Source of the DNA: JANWZL01 sp037445185
GTDB lineage: Bacteria; Pseudomonadota; Gammaproteobacteria; Burkholderiales; Thiobacillaceae
Direction of reading: 5' to 3'
Assembly: GCA_037445185.1 (NCBI GenBank)
Contig: JBBIKZ010000003.1
Location: 1 to 56,511, forward strand
DNA length: 56,511 bases
In this document: one piece after another, positions 43,746 to 51,686 of the stretch
Layout: each line of letters starts with the position of its first letter
How positions within the stretch are numbered: the stretch's first letter is position 1
Program-made: the position numbers and the translations under genes
Notes under the pieces: generated by a model
The model's input: the letters and a program-made list of their open reading frames with translations, nothing else
Database searches by the model: none
What the model was told of the DNA's origin: nothing

Positions 43746-44795
43746 TTAAGCCGTCGGCTTGAAGTCGTAGAGCATCAGCTCGGCCACGCTGTTGGCCCAT
43801 TCCACGAATTCGGGCACGCGAAAGAGCGGTTGTCCCACGGCGCGGTGCAGGTCGGTGACCAGCATGACCCCCATCTCGCGCTGCGGGAAACGGCGCGCGT
43901 ATTTGAGGATGTTGGCGAGCTTGTCGGCATCCCCGGCAGACTGCTTCGCACGCCGCACCAGTGCGGCGGCCACCCCGTATTGCAGATCCACCGTGCGCGG
44001 CACCCCGGTCTCGGCCCCGGTGAGGATGGCGTCGATGTCCGGCAGGTTTTCCATGTTGTCGATGTAGGCCTTGAGCTCCACCCCCACGTCGTCGCCGACA
44101 CAGGCCTGCAGGGTGTCGGTGAGCAGGTGGGGACTGCCGGCGAATTTCTTCAGGGCACGGTCGGCGTACTCCCAGGAGCGCGGGCTGGGGAAGGCCTCGG
44201 GGTTGTGCGCCGGGTCGTAGCGGTAGAGCAGGTCGGGCCGGAAGCGCAGGAAGCCGATGATGCGTTCGTCGATGTTGTGTTCCAGCGCCCAGCTCACCCA
44301 GTCGTCCAGATTGGGCTCGACGTGATAGTGGGTGAAACGGTTGGCCAGCGGTGCGGGCATGGCATAGGTCACGCCGCGGTCGCCCTGACGGTTGCCGGCG
44401 GCGAAGATGGCCCAGTTCTTCGGCATCTCGTATTCGCCCAGGCGGCGGTCCAGGATGAGCTGATAGGCGGCGGCGGACACGCTGGGCGGCGCGGCGTTGA
44501 TCTCGTCGAGGAACAGGATGCCGGGCTCGGTGGTGTCCCGGTCCGGCAGCATCTCGGGGACCGACCACTTGACGCGGTCGTCCGAGGTCTTGAACGGGAT
44601 GCCGCGCAGATCGGTCGGTTCCATCTGCGACAGCCGGATGTCCACCAGCCTCGCCCCGTGCCGGCGGGCGATGCCGGCGATGATCTGCGACTTGCCCACG
44701 CCCGGCGGGCCCCAGAGCATGACGGGGGTATGGATGCCCTGGGCACAGCTCAGGAATTCTTGGTCGAGGATGGTTTCGATGTGGGATGGGCGCAT
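43746..44795 (-). CDS. MoxR-family AAA+ ATPase
   Basis: 349 residues. Walker A MLWGPPGVGKSQIIAG (about 24-40), Walker B GILFLDEINAAPPSVSAAAY, sensor 1 FAAGNRQGDRGVTYAMPAPL and the sensor-2 region PSPRSWEYADRALKKFAG. These ATPases assemble or activate protein complexes with VWA partners. This pair differs from the CbbQ/CbbO-like pair at 28-32 kb. The upstream gene is the 293-residue unknown, 6 bases away, so three genes form one unit. Confidence 0.9.
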   Translation of the reverse strand: MRPSHIETILDQEFLSCAQGIHTPVMLWGPPGVGKSQIIAGIARRHGARLVDIRLSQMEPTDLRGIPFKTSDDRVKWSVPEMLPDRDTTEPGILFLDEINAAPPSVSAAAYQLILDRRLGEYEMPKNWAIFAAGNRQGDRGVTYAMPAPLANRFTHYHVEPNLDDWVSWALEHNIDERIIGFLRFRPDLLYRYDPAHNPEAFPSPRSWEYADRALKKFAGSPHLLTDTLQACVGDDVGVELKAYIDNMENLPDIDAILTGAETGVPRTVDLQYGVAAALVRRAKQSAGDADKLANILKYARRFPQREMGVMLVTDLHRAVGQPLFRVPEFVEWANSVAELMLYDFKPTA

Positions 44796-44801
44796 GACGG
44801 G

Positions 44802-45683
44802 TCAATCATCGTACACAGAGGGTTGTGGCATCCCGGTGGCCACCTCCAGGCGGGCCGCGACCAGGGCCGCAGTGAGCCGCGCCGGGTCCAGCACGCGCGG
44901 GATGAGCCGGTGGATGCGGGCCAGCCAGGCGGGCTGCCGGCAGGCGGCCGCTTCCAGCCACGCGCGCGTCGCATCGCTCAGATCGGGCAGCAGGAGGAGC
45001 AGGGGCGCCAGCCACGTATGATAGTCCTTAATAACCGACTGTTCCAGTAGGTTATTCCAGGACGCGCGCACGAGAAGCTCGGGGAAGTCCTGCGCGGCGA
45101 GCGTGCGCTGCTGCCAGGCCGCCTCCAGCCGCAGGCCGGAGCGACCCTGCCCACCGCCGTCGGGCTGGCGTTGAACCCATTGCGCGGACGGATAGGGGCG
45201 GGCGGCGGCGTTGACCATGCGTGCCAGCCAGTCGCGATGGCGGCTGTCGCTCGTGCTGGTGTCCGCCTCGCGTCGGCTGAGGGCGTCCGAGCGGAAGGCC
45301 GTATGGCTGAGGGTGAAGGGATGCCATTCGGGTTCGATGCGCTCGTGCCGATGGCGGCTGGGCAACTCGGTGGCCAGCAAGGCCAGCGGCAGACCTCTTT
45401 CCTTGTCCAGCAGCCACAGTTCCATGCGGTCGGCCAGCCTGAACGGCAGCGGCGGGTGCTGGCGCAGGGCGTCGATCAGTTCGCCCGGTACGCGTGTGCC
45501 GGCCTTGACACCCTCGCCTTCCACCCAGACGCCGACCGGGCGCATGAACCCCTGTCCATCCTCCGCGCGCAGGTGCCAGGTCAGGCCGTCGAAGGTGTGG
45601 GCCGTCATGTCGCCCAGGTCGAGGATGTGCATGACCCCGCGGTAAGGATTGACGCGGCGACGGGCGTAGGCGCGGATGGGCAT
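44802..45683 (-). CDS. Unknown protein upstream of the MoxR-VWA pair
   Basis: 293 residues; ATG at 45681-45683, or MHILDLGDM at 45632. No signal peptide or domain I recognise. Recurring features: WHLRAEDGQGFMRPVGVWVE, ELWLLDKERGLPLALLATEL and a helical C-terminus (LAPLLLLLPDLSDATRAWLE). It overlaps none but sits 6 bases before the MoxR gene, so it is probably in the operon. Possibly a substrate or adaptor for the MoxR-VWA machine (inference). Confidence 0.7.
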   Translation of the reverse strand: MPIRAYARRRVNPYRGVMHILDLGDMTAHTFDGLTWHLRAEDGQGFMRPVGVWVEGEGVKAGTRVPGELIDALRQHPPLPFRLADRMELWLLDKERGLPLALLATELPSRHRHERIEPEWHPFTLSHTAFRSDALSRREADTSTSDSRHRDWLARMVNAAARPYPSAQWVQRQPDGGGQGRSGLRLEAAWQQRTLAAQDFPELLVRASWNNLLEQSVIKDYHTWLAPLLLLLPDLSDATRAWLEAAACRQPAWLARIHRLIPRVLDPARLTAALVAARLEVATGMPQPSVYDD

Positions 45684-45764
45684 GGTGCGTTGAGCGGGTG
45701 AGGTCGGGGGGGAGGTTCCCGCGTCTCGGGGGCGACGGACACACGCCCCGGTTGACGGGACGCG

Positions 45765-45980
45765 TCAGGGTTGCGTGCCGGACAATCTACTTCGGATCTC
45801 CGCGATCAGTTGGTCGACCCTCTCCTGGCCGGGGCCGGAGAAGGCATCGTCATGATCCTCGAGATCGTCGAGGATGGCTTGCAGTTCCCGGACGGAGCGG
45901 GCCGATTCGAGCCGAGCGAGGATGTTCAGCAACCAGGGGTCCCTGGTCTTTCGCACAGGGTGGTGTTTTGCTAAGGTCAC
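45765..45980 (-). CDS. Small helical hypothetical protein
   Basis: 71 residues from GTG (no ATG available); divergent from the Nudix gene with 23 bases between starts. Charged heptad-like pattern: LLNILARLESARSVRELQAI, LDDLEDHDDAFSG, VDQLIAEIRSRLSG. It looks coding in composition, but no homologue comes to mind, so it is tentative. Confidence 0.45.
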   Translation of the reverse strand: MTLAKHHPVRKTRDPWLLNILARLESARSVRELQAILDDLEDHDDAFSGPGQERVDQLIAEIRSRLSGTQP

Positions 45981-46003
45981 TCAACCTCCAGCACGCGTCA
46001 ACC

Positions 46004-46543
46004 ATGAACTACTGCAGCCACTGCGGCGCGCCGCTCACAGTCAAAATCCCGCCCGGCGACAACCGACCCCGCCACGTCTGCGAGCGCTGTGGCACCATCC
46101 ATTACCAGAACCCCAAGCTGGTGGTGGGGTGCATCCCGGAGTGGGAGGACCGCATCCTGCTCTGCCGCCGCGCCATCGAGCCGCGCTACGGCCTGTGGAC
46201 GCTGCCCGCCGGCTTCATGGAGAACGGCGAGACCGTGGCCGAGTGCGCCCTGCGCGAGACCATGGAGGAGGCGGGGGCGAGGGTGGAACTGCTGGGGCTC
46301 TACAGCCTGATCAATCTGCCCGACATCAACCAGGTCTATCTCATGTACCGGGCCAGGCTGCTCGATCTGGACTTCAAACCAGGGGAGGAGAGCCTGGAGG
46401 CCGCCCTGTTCCGCGAGGCGGAGATCCCCTGGCAGGAGATCGCCTTCCGTACCATCCAGATCACCCTCGATCACTTCTACGCCGATCGCAAGCTGGGGGT
46501 CTTCGATCTGCACGTGAGCAGCATCTATCACAAGCCACGCTGA
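46004..46543 (+). CDS. Nudix hydrolase with N-terminal zinc ribbon
   Basis: 179 residues. A zinc ribbon starts the chain (CSHCGAPL ... CERCGTIHYQNPK), then a Nudix box at GFMENGETVAECALRETMEE (GX5EX7REXXEE pattern met). It resembles NADH pyrophosphatase-like or ADP-ribose-type Nudix proteins with a zinc ribbon, and hydrolyses a nucleoside diphosphate-linked substrate; which one is unclear. Start: MNYCSHCGAPL. Confidence 0.88.
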   Translation: MNYCSHCGAPLTVKIPPGDNRPRHVCERCGTIHYQNPKLVVGCIPEWEDRILLCRRAIEPRYGLWTLPAGFMENGETVAECALRETMEEAGARVELLGLYSLINLPDINQVYLMYRARLLDLDFKPGEESLEAALFREAEIPWQEIAFRTIQITLDHFYADRKLGVFDLHVSSIYHKPR

Positions 46544-46597
46544 CTGTGCGGCCGCGCAGACGTGGTCTACATTGACAGGGTCAGCGCTCCCGATCAC

Positions 46598-47623
46598 ATG
46601 CTAGCCCTAGTCAAAAGCCGCCCCGAGCCGGGTCTGTGGATGCAGGACGTGCCGCTGCCGCGGCCCGGCCCCAACGAGGTGCTGATCCGCATCCGCAAGA
46701 CCGGCATCTGCGGCACCGACCTGCACCTGTACACCTGGGACGGCTGGGCGCGGCGCAACCTCCGCCTGCCGCGCATCGTCGGCCACGAGTTCGTCGGCGA
46801 GATCGCCGAACTCGGCTCGGCCGTCGAGGGCTACCGTGTCGGTCAGCGCGTGACCGGCGAGGGCCACGTGACCTGCGGCCTGCGCCGCAACTGTCGCGCC
46901 GGCCGGCGCCACCTCTGCGACAAGGCGGTCGGCATCGGCGGCGGCCGCGACGGCGCCTTCGCCGAATACCTGGTCCTGCCGGCCATGAACCTCTGGCCCC
47001 TGCACGAGGACATCCCCGACGACGTCGCGGCCATCCTCGACCCCTTCGGCAATGCGGTGCACGCCGTGTTCGCCTTCCCGGTGGCGACCGAGGACGTCCT
47101 GGTCACCGGCGCCGGCCCCATCGGCCTGATGTGTGCCGCGGTGTGCCGTTTCCTCGGTGCGCGCCGGGTGGTGGTGAGCGACGTCAACGACTACCGCCTG
47201 GCCCTGGCCGAGCGACTGGGCGCCAGCCGGGCGGTGAACCCGGCACGCGAGTCCCTCACCGAGGCGATGGCGGCCTTGGGCATGTCCAACGGCTTCGACG
47301 TCGGCCTGGAGATGAGCGGCAGCCCCGAGGCCTTCGGCCAGATGCTGGCCGCGATGTACCACGGCGGCGGCATCGCCCTATTGGGCTTCCTGCCGCCGGA
47401 GACCCGCATCGACTGGGACCAGGTGATCTTCAAGGGGCTGACCTTGAAGGGCATCTACGGGCGGGAGATGTTCGCCACTTGGCACCGCATGAGCCAGCTG
47501 CTACGCAGCGGCCTGGACATTGCGCCGGTCATCACCCACCGCTTCCCGGCGAGCGACTTCCACGCCGCCTTCGAGACCGTGCGCGCGGGCCGTTGCGGCA
47601 AGGTGATCCTGGAGTGGGCCTGA
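46598..47623 (+). CDS. tdh: L-threonine 3-dehydrogenase
   Basis: 341 residues from the ATG at 46598 (MLALVKSRPEPG, matching the family start). A zinc-dependent medium-chain dehydrogenase that oxidises threonine to 2-amino-3-ketobutyrate with NAD. Catalytic Zn ligands: GICGTDLHLY, VGHEFVGE. NAD-binding: VLVTGAGPIGLMCAAV. The structural-zinc Cys cluster, C93-C96-C99-C107 in Escherichia coli Tdh, reads VTCGLRRNCRAGRRHLC, so the second Cys is Arg (see findings). TGATG overlap with kbl makes one operon. Confidence 0.94.
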   Translation: MLALVKSRPEPGLWMQDVPLPRPGPNEVLIRIRKTGICGTDLHLYTWDGWARRNLRLPRIVGHEFVGEIAELGSAVEGYRVGQRVTGEGHVTCGLRRNCRAGRRHLCDKAVGIGGGRDGAFAEYLVLPAMNLWPLHEDIPDDVAAILDPFGNAVHAVFAFPVATEDVLVTGAGPIGLMCAAVCRFLGARRVVVSDVNDYRLALAERLGASRAVNPARESLTEAMAALGMSNGFDVGLEMSGSPEAFGQMLAAMYHGGGIALLGFLPPETRIDWDQVIFKGLTLKGIYGREMFATWHRMSQLLRSGLDIAPVITHRFPASDFHAAFETVRAGRCGKVILEWA

Positions 47624-48798
47624 TGCACTGGGACGAGGAGCTCGCGCGCATCCGCGCCGCCGGCCTCTACAAGACCGAGCGGGTGTTGACCTCGCCGCAG
47701 GGCGTGGAGATCGTCACGCGCGAGGGCGGCCGCGTGCTCAACCTCTGCGCCAACAACTACCTGGGCCTGGCCGACCACCCGGAAGTCGTGGCAGCCGCAG
47801 CGCAGGCCCTGCGCACGCATGGTTTCGGCATGGCCTCGGTCCGCTTCATCTGCGGCACCACCGACCTGCACAAGGCCCTGGAGGAGGCCCTGGCCCGCTT
47901 CGTCGGCGCGCAGGACGCCATCCTCTACGGCTCCTGTTTCGACGCCAACACCGGGCTGTTCGAGACCCTGCTCGGCGAGGAGGACGCCGTCATCTCCGAT
48001 GCGCTCAACCACGCCTCCATCATCGACGGCATCCGCCTGTGCAAGGCAAGGCGGCTGCGCTACGCGCACACCGACCTGGCCGATCTCGAGCGCTGCCTCG
48101 AGGCCGCGGCCGATGCGCGCATACGGCTCATCGCCACCGACGGAGTGTTCAGCATGGACGGGGACATCGCCCCCTTGCCCGGGATCCTGGACCTGGCCCG
48201 TCGCCACGACGCCCTGGTGATGGTGGACGATTCGCACGCCACCGGCATCCTGGGGGCGAACGGCCGCGGCACGGCGGAATACCACGGTGTGCTGGGCGAG
48301 GTCGACATCACCACCTCCACCCTGGGCAAGGCCCTGGGCGGCGGGGTGGGCGGATTCACCGCGGCGCGCCGCGGCATCGTGGAGCTGCTGCGCCAGCGTT
48401 CGCGGCCCTATCTGTTCTCCAACACGCCGCCGCCCGCCATGGTGGCCGGCGCGCTCGAGGCCCTGGAGATCGTCGCGCGCGATGCCAGCCTGCGGGCAAG
48501 GCTGATGGACAACACGCGCGCATTCCGGGCCCGCATGACGGCGGCTGGCTTCGACATCCGGCCGGGCGGGCATCCCATCGTGCCGGTGATGCTGCACGAG
48601 GCCCCTCTCGCCCAGCGCATGGCGTCCGCCCTGTTCGAGGAGGGGGTCTATGTCGTCGCCTTCGCCTATCCCGTGGTGCCCGAAGGCCAGGCGCGCATCC
48701 GCGTGCAGGTGAACGCCGCCCACACGCCGGCCCAGATCGAGCGGGCCTGCGCGGCCTTCGCCCGCGCGGGGCGGCGGCTGGGGGTGCTGCCGGCCTGA
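47623..48798 (+). CDS. kbl: Glycine C-acetyltransferase (2-amino-3-ketobutyrate CoA ligase)
   Basis: 391 residues. A PLP enzyme that cleaves 2-amino-3-ketobutyrate with CoA to glycine and acetyl-CoA. Motifs: NYLGLADHPEV, FDANTGLFETLLGEEDAVIS, DDSHATGILGANGRG and the PLP lysine in TSTLGKALGGGVGG. The start shares a base with the tdh stop (TGATG), so translation is coupled. The pathway degrades threonine to glycine and acetyl-CoA. Confidence 0.95.
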   Translation: MHWDEELARIRAAGLYKTERVLTSPQGVEIVTREGGRVLNLCANNYLGLADHPEVVAAAAQALRTHGFGMASVRFICGTTDLHKALEEALARFVGAQDAILYGSCFDANTGLFETLLGEEDAVISDALNHASIIDGIRLCKARRLRYAHTDLADLERCLEAAADARIRLIATDGVFSMDGDIAPLPGILDLARRHDALVMVDDSHATGILGANGRGTAEYHGVLGEVDITTSTLGKALGGGVGGFTAARRGIVELLRQRSRPYLFSNTPPPAMVAGALEALEIVARDASLRARLMDNTRAFRARMTAAGFDIRPGGHPIVPVMLHEAPLAQRMASALFEEGVYVVAFAYPVVPEGQARIRVQVNAAHTPAQIERACAAFARAGRRLGVLPA

Positions 48799-48885
48799 CC
48801 CGGTGCCCTGCGGGCCGACCTGCAACCGCTGGAGGTGCCAGGGACCGAGGTCCGAACGAACGCTCCGGACCCGGACGGCGCGGTG

Positions 48886-49335
48886 TCAGTCCGCGCCGCG
48901 CCGGTGCAGGACGGCCTTGGCGGCGTGTTCGTCGGTGAGCCGCTGGTCGCGTCGCTCGGCCTGGTGCAGTTCCCGCTTCTGGTGCCGCTGCGCGAGCACC
49001 TCGTAGGCCCTGACCTTCTGCCGTTCCGCCAGCCACAGCTTGTGGGCGGCCTCCCAGCGGCCATGGGTCTCCTCGACCGCCTGCGTCTGATGCCGGATGG
49101 CATGTTCGATCTTGGCCAGAAAGGCGTGGTAATCGCGCATCAGGTCCATGCGCATACCACCGCTCACGGTGTGCACCAGCCGGTCGCGGTATTCCTGGCG
49201 GAAGCCCTCCAGCTCCTGCAGGCGTCGCCTGGCCTCCTCCTCCTGGCGTTTGAGCAGCCGCAGCGTTCTCTCCGCCGCATCCATGCGATGGCGGGAGTGA
49301 TCGAGCAGCGACTGCAGCGGAAATGGCCTGGCCAC
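48886..49335 (-). CDS. FliJ-like coiled-coil protein, orphan
   Basis: 149 residues from GTG. Long helices rich in Glu/Arg, with the FliJ-type end LTDEHAAKAVLHRRG and start PFPLQSLLDHSRHRMDAAER. FliJ is a soluble escort/stalk protein of the flagellar type III export apparatus (normally next to fliI). No other flagellar gene is in this window, and the gene starts 6 bases after the trm112 stop, so it looks transplanted or is a FliJ-fold protein with another function. Confidence 0.6.
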   Translation of the reverse strand: MARPFPLQSLLDHSRHRMDAAERTLRLLKRQEEEARRRLQELEGFRQEYRDRLVHTVSGGMRMDLMRDYHAFLAKIEHAIRHQTQAVEETHGRWEAAHKLWLAERQKVRAYEVLAQRHQKRELHQAERRDQRLTDEHAAKAVLHRRGAD

Positions 49336-49341
49336 CGGCGA

Positions 49342-49521
49342 TCAGACTTCCTCGTCCGGGTCGAGCCGCCTGGCCTCCTCTTCCAGCATGACGGGGATGC
49401 CGTCGCGGATGGGATAGGCGAGCCGATCCGCCTTGCAGATCAGTTCCTGGGCCTCCTTCCTGTGGATCAGCGGCCCTTTGCACAAGGGGCAGACCAGGAT
49501 TTCAAGCAGCTTCGGATCCAT
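49342..49521 (-). CDS. ycaR: Trm112/YcaR-family small zinc-binding protein
   Basis: 59 residues, as in the family. MDPKLLEILVCPLCKGPLIH with a CxxC pair and a second Cys in ELICKADRLAYPI; RDGIPVMLEEEARRL is the typical end. Trm112-type proteins are small partner proteins; in bacteria the function is not settled. The start overlaps the lpxK end by 20 bases, so it is in the exbB-exbD-lpxK unit. Confidence 0.93.
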   Translation of the reverse strand: MDPKLLEILVCPLCKGPLIHRKEAQELICKADRLAYPIRDGIPVMLEEEARRLDPDEEV

Positions 49522-50506
49522 GCGGGGGCGCGAGTCGGTTGAAGATGCAGCTTTGTAGCCCCGGATCGACGACGGCGTCAACCTCCAGCACCCAGTCGTC
49601 CGACCGTGCGAAGCGGGCGCATTTGACCGCATCCTTCTCGGTCATCACCACCGTGCCCGGCGGCAGATCCCGCTCACGGAAGGCATGGTGGTCGGGGAAG
49701 GGGTGGGGGACGACCTCCGCCCCTAGTTTGCGCAGCAGCTCGAAGAAGCGCTCCGGGTGCCCGATGCCCGCCACCGCCTGCATCCGTCGGCCGGTCAGCC
49801 AATCGAGGGGCTGTGTGCAGCCGGGGTTGCTCAGCTGACGCAGACGCCTGGGCGCGAGCCGCATCCGGTAGACGGGCGCCTTCACCCGCAGCCAGTCCGC
49901 CTCCCCGCCATGGACGACCACCGCGTCCACCTCATTCAGCCGCCCGGGCAGCTCACGCAGGGGACCGGCCGGCAGCGGCCAGCCGTTGCCGAAGCGGCGT
50001 ACCCCGTCGACCACGGCGATCTCCACGTCGCGCGCCAGGGCATAGTGCTGCAGGCCGTCATCGGTGATGAGCACGTCCACCTCGGGATGGGCGGCGAGCA
50101 GGGCGCTACCCGCCTGCGCGCGCCGGCGGCCGATCCACACCGGCACACCGGCGCGTCGGGCCAACAGCAGGGGCTCGTCGCCCACCTCGGCGGGATCGCT
50201 GTCCGCGCGCACCGGGGCCGGACCGCCCTGGCTGCCGCCATAGCCGCGGCTCAGGATGCCGGGCCGCCATCCTGCCTGACGCAGCGCCTCGACCAGCCAC
50301 AGGGTGAGCGGCGTCTTGCCCGTGCCGCCGACGCTGATGTTGCCCACCACGATCACCGGCACGGGCAGCCGATGCACCGGCAGCAGCCGGTAGCGGTAGG
50401 CCAGCCGGCGCAGCAGGCTGGCGGCGAGGAAGAGGCTGGCCAAGGGACGGCGCCAGAGCTGCCCCAATGAGCGTGCCGCAGGGCGCCACACCGGGGCGAG
50501 GGTCAA
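49502..50506 (-). CDS. lpxK: Tetraacyldisaccharide 4'-kinase
   Basis: 334 residues. It phosphorylates lipid A disaccharide at the inner membrane. An N-terminal helix (LASLFLAASLLRRLAYRYRL) anchors the protein, followed by the P-loop GNISVGGTGKTPLTLWLVEA near residue 55-75, and LITDDGLQHYALARDVEI. The length is normal. It overlaps exbD by 4 bases and trm112 by 20. Confidence 0.96.
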   Translation of the reverse strand: MTLAPVWRPAARSLGQLWRRPLASLFLAASLLRRLAYRYRLLPVHRLPVPVIVVGNISVGGTGKTPLTLWLVEALRQAGWRPGILSRGYGGSQGGPAPVRADSDPAEVGDEPLLLARRAGVPVWIGRRRAQAGSALLAAHPEVDVLITDDGLQHYALARDVEIAVVDGVRRFGNGWPLPAGPLRELPGRLNEVDAVVVHGGEADWLRVKAPVYRMRLAPRRLRQLSNPGCTQPLDWLTGRRMQAVAGIGHPERFFELLRKLGAEVVPHPFPDHHAFRERDLPPGTVVMTEKDAVKCARFARSDDWVLEVDAVVDPGLQSCIFNRLAPPHGSEAA

Positions 50507-50931
50507 GGCGAGGCGTCGGGTTGGGTCTGGGTGACGAAGGTCACCCGGTTGAAGCCAGCCCGGCGGGCGGCGTCCATGACGTGGATGACCGCCTGATGGG
50601 TGGCGCGGGCATCGGCGGAGATGACCACGATGGGGTCGGGCCTGCCGCCGGCGGCCTGCACCAGGCTCTCCCGCAGGCTGTCCACGCCGCGGAAGGCCAC
50701 CGCCGTGCCGTTGAGGTGGTAGTTGCCAGCCGCGTCGACATTGACCTCGATCTGGGCCGGGGTCTCCTTGGCCGTTTCCCCTTCCGCCTCGGGGAGGTTG
50801 ATCTGCAGCTCGGCGAAACGGGCGTAGGTGGTGGTGATGACCAGGAAGATGATGATCACCAGCAGCAGGTCGATCAACGGGATCAGGTTGATCTCCGGCT
50901 CGTCGCGTCGCCAGCCGCGTTGGAAATTCAC
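50503..50931 (-). CDS. exbD: ExbD/TolR-type biopolymer transport protein
   Basis: 142 residues from GTG with GGAG five bases upstream. One membrane helix near residues 15-35 with the functional Asp (INLIPLIDLLLVIIIFLVIT), then a periplasmic domain (VEVNVDAAGNYHLNG-like, DPIVVISADARATHQ). It works with ExbB in proton-driven energising of outer-membrane or cell-division systems. The 4-bp overlaps with exbB (GTGA) and lpxK indicate one operon. Confidence 0.94.
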   Translation of the reverse strand: MNFQRGWRRDEPEINLIPLIDLLLVIIIFLVITTTYARFAELQINLPEAEGETAKETPAQIEVNVDAAGNYHLNGTAVAFRGVDSLRESLVQAAGGRPDPIVVISADARATHQAVIHVMDAARRAGFNRVTFVTQTQPDASP

Positions 50932-51533
50932 TTGCGCTCCCCGTGTACGATGTCCACCATGCGCAGGGCCTGCTGTTCCATCTCGACCAGCAGGGTATCG
51001 ACCTTGGCGCGGTAGTAGCGGTAGAAGATCATGCTCGGGATGGCGACGATGAGGCCGTAGGCGGTGTTGTACAGGGCGATGGAGATGCCGTGCGCCAGCT
51101 TGGCCGGATTGCCGCCGCCAGGGCTTTGCGCGCCGAAGATCTCGATCATGCCGATGACGGTACCGAGCAGTCCGAGCAGCGGCGCCACGGTGGCGATGGT
51201 GCCCAGGGCGGTGAGATAGCGCTCGAGCTCGTGCGCCACGGAGCGGCCGGCTTCCTCCAGCGACTCCTTCATCAGCTCGCGGCTGCCGTTCATGCTGCGC
51301 AGCCCCGAGGCGAACACCCGCCCCATGGGCGAGCCTTCTGCCAGCGCGCGCAGGATGTCGCTGTTGATGCCGTGACGCCGCAGGTCTTCCAGGGTCTGCT
51401 CGAGCAGGTTGGGCGGGTTGATGAGGCGGGTGCGCAGGCTGTAGGCACGCTCGATGATGATGGCGAGCGCGATGATGGAGGCGAGGATGAGCGGCCAGAT
51501 CGGCCACCCTGCGGCTTCGATGAGGGCTAGCAC
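50928..51533 (-). CDS. exbB: MotA/TolQ/ExbB-type proton channel protein
   Basis: 201 residues from GTG (51533), which has GAGG eight bases upstream; a longer reading to 51596 adds residues without a good start. Three membrane helices (about 10-28, 105-130 and 145-170): GWPIWPLILASIIALAIIIE, TIATVAPLLGLLGTVIGMIE and AYGLIVAIPSMIFYRYY. It forms the channel ring around ExbD. The gene opens exbB-exbD-lpxK-trm112 and is divergent from pcnB. Confidence 0.93.
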   Translation of the reverse strand: MLALIEAAGWPIWPLILASIIALAIIIERAYSLRTRLINPPNLLEQTLEDLRRHGINSDILRALAEGSPMGRVFASGLRSMNGSRELMKESLEEAGRSVAHELERYLTALGTIATVAPLLGLLGTVIGMIEIFGAQSPGGGNPAKLAHGISIALYNTAYGLIVAIPSMIFYRYYRAKVDTLLVEMEQQALRMVDIVHGERK

Positions 51534-51686
51534 TCGCGGAACCTCGATAGGGATGAAAGGCGCGTAAATTGTGCCCGGCAGGCTGCAGGGGGGCAAGCCG
51601 CTTTATAATGTCGTCATCTGCCGGCGAGGCAGCCCACCGAGTCTGATGCCACCCTCTCTCACCGCCCCCTTCGCCACATCCAGGAC

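Noticed and set aside
42541..44805. A single 754-codon fusion of the MoxR region and the VWA protein
   Set aside because: Beyond 43734 the frame is out of register with the MoxR gene and has Arg/Pro/Gly-rich shadow composition; a strong ribosome site and GTG at 43734 set the true start.
48849..48871. Terminator between kbl and the FliJ-like gene
   Set aside because: The stem GGTCCG/CGGACC is short with an 11-base loop and no T-tract, so it is not supported as a terminator.
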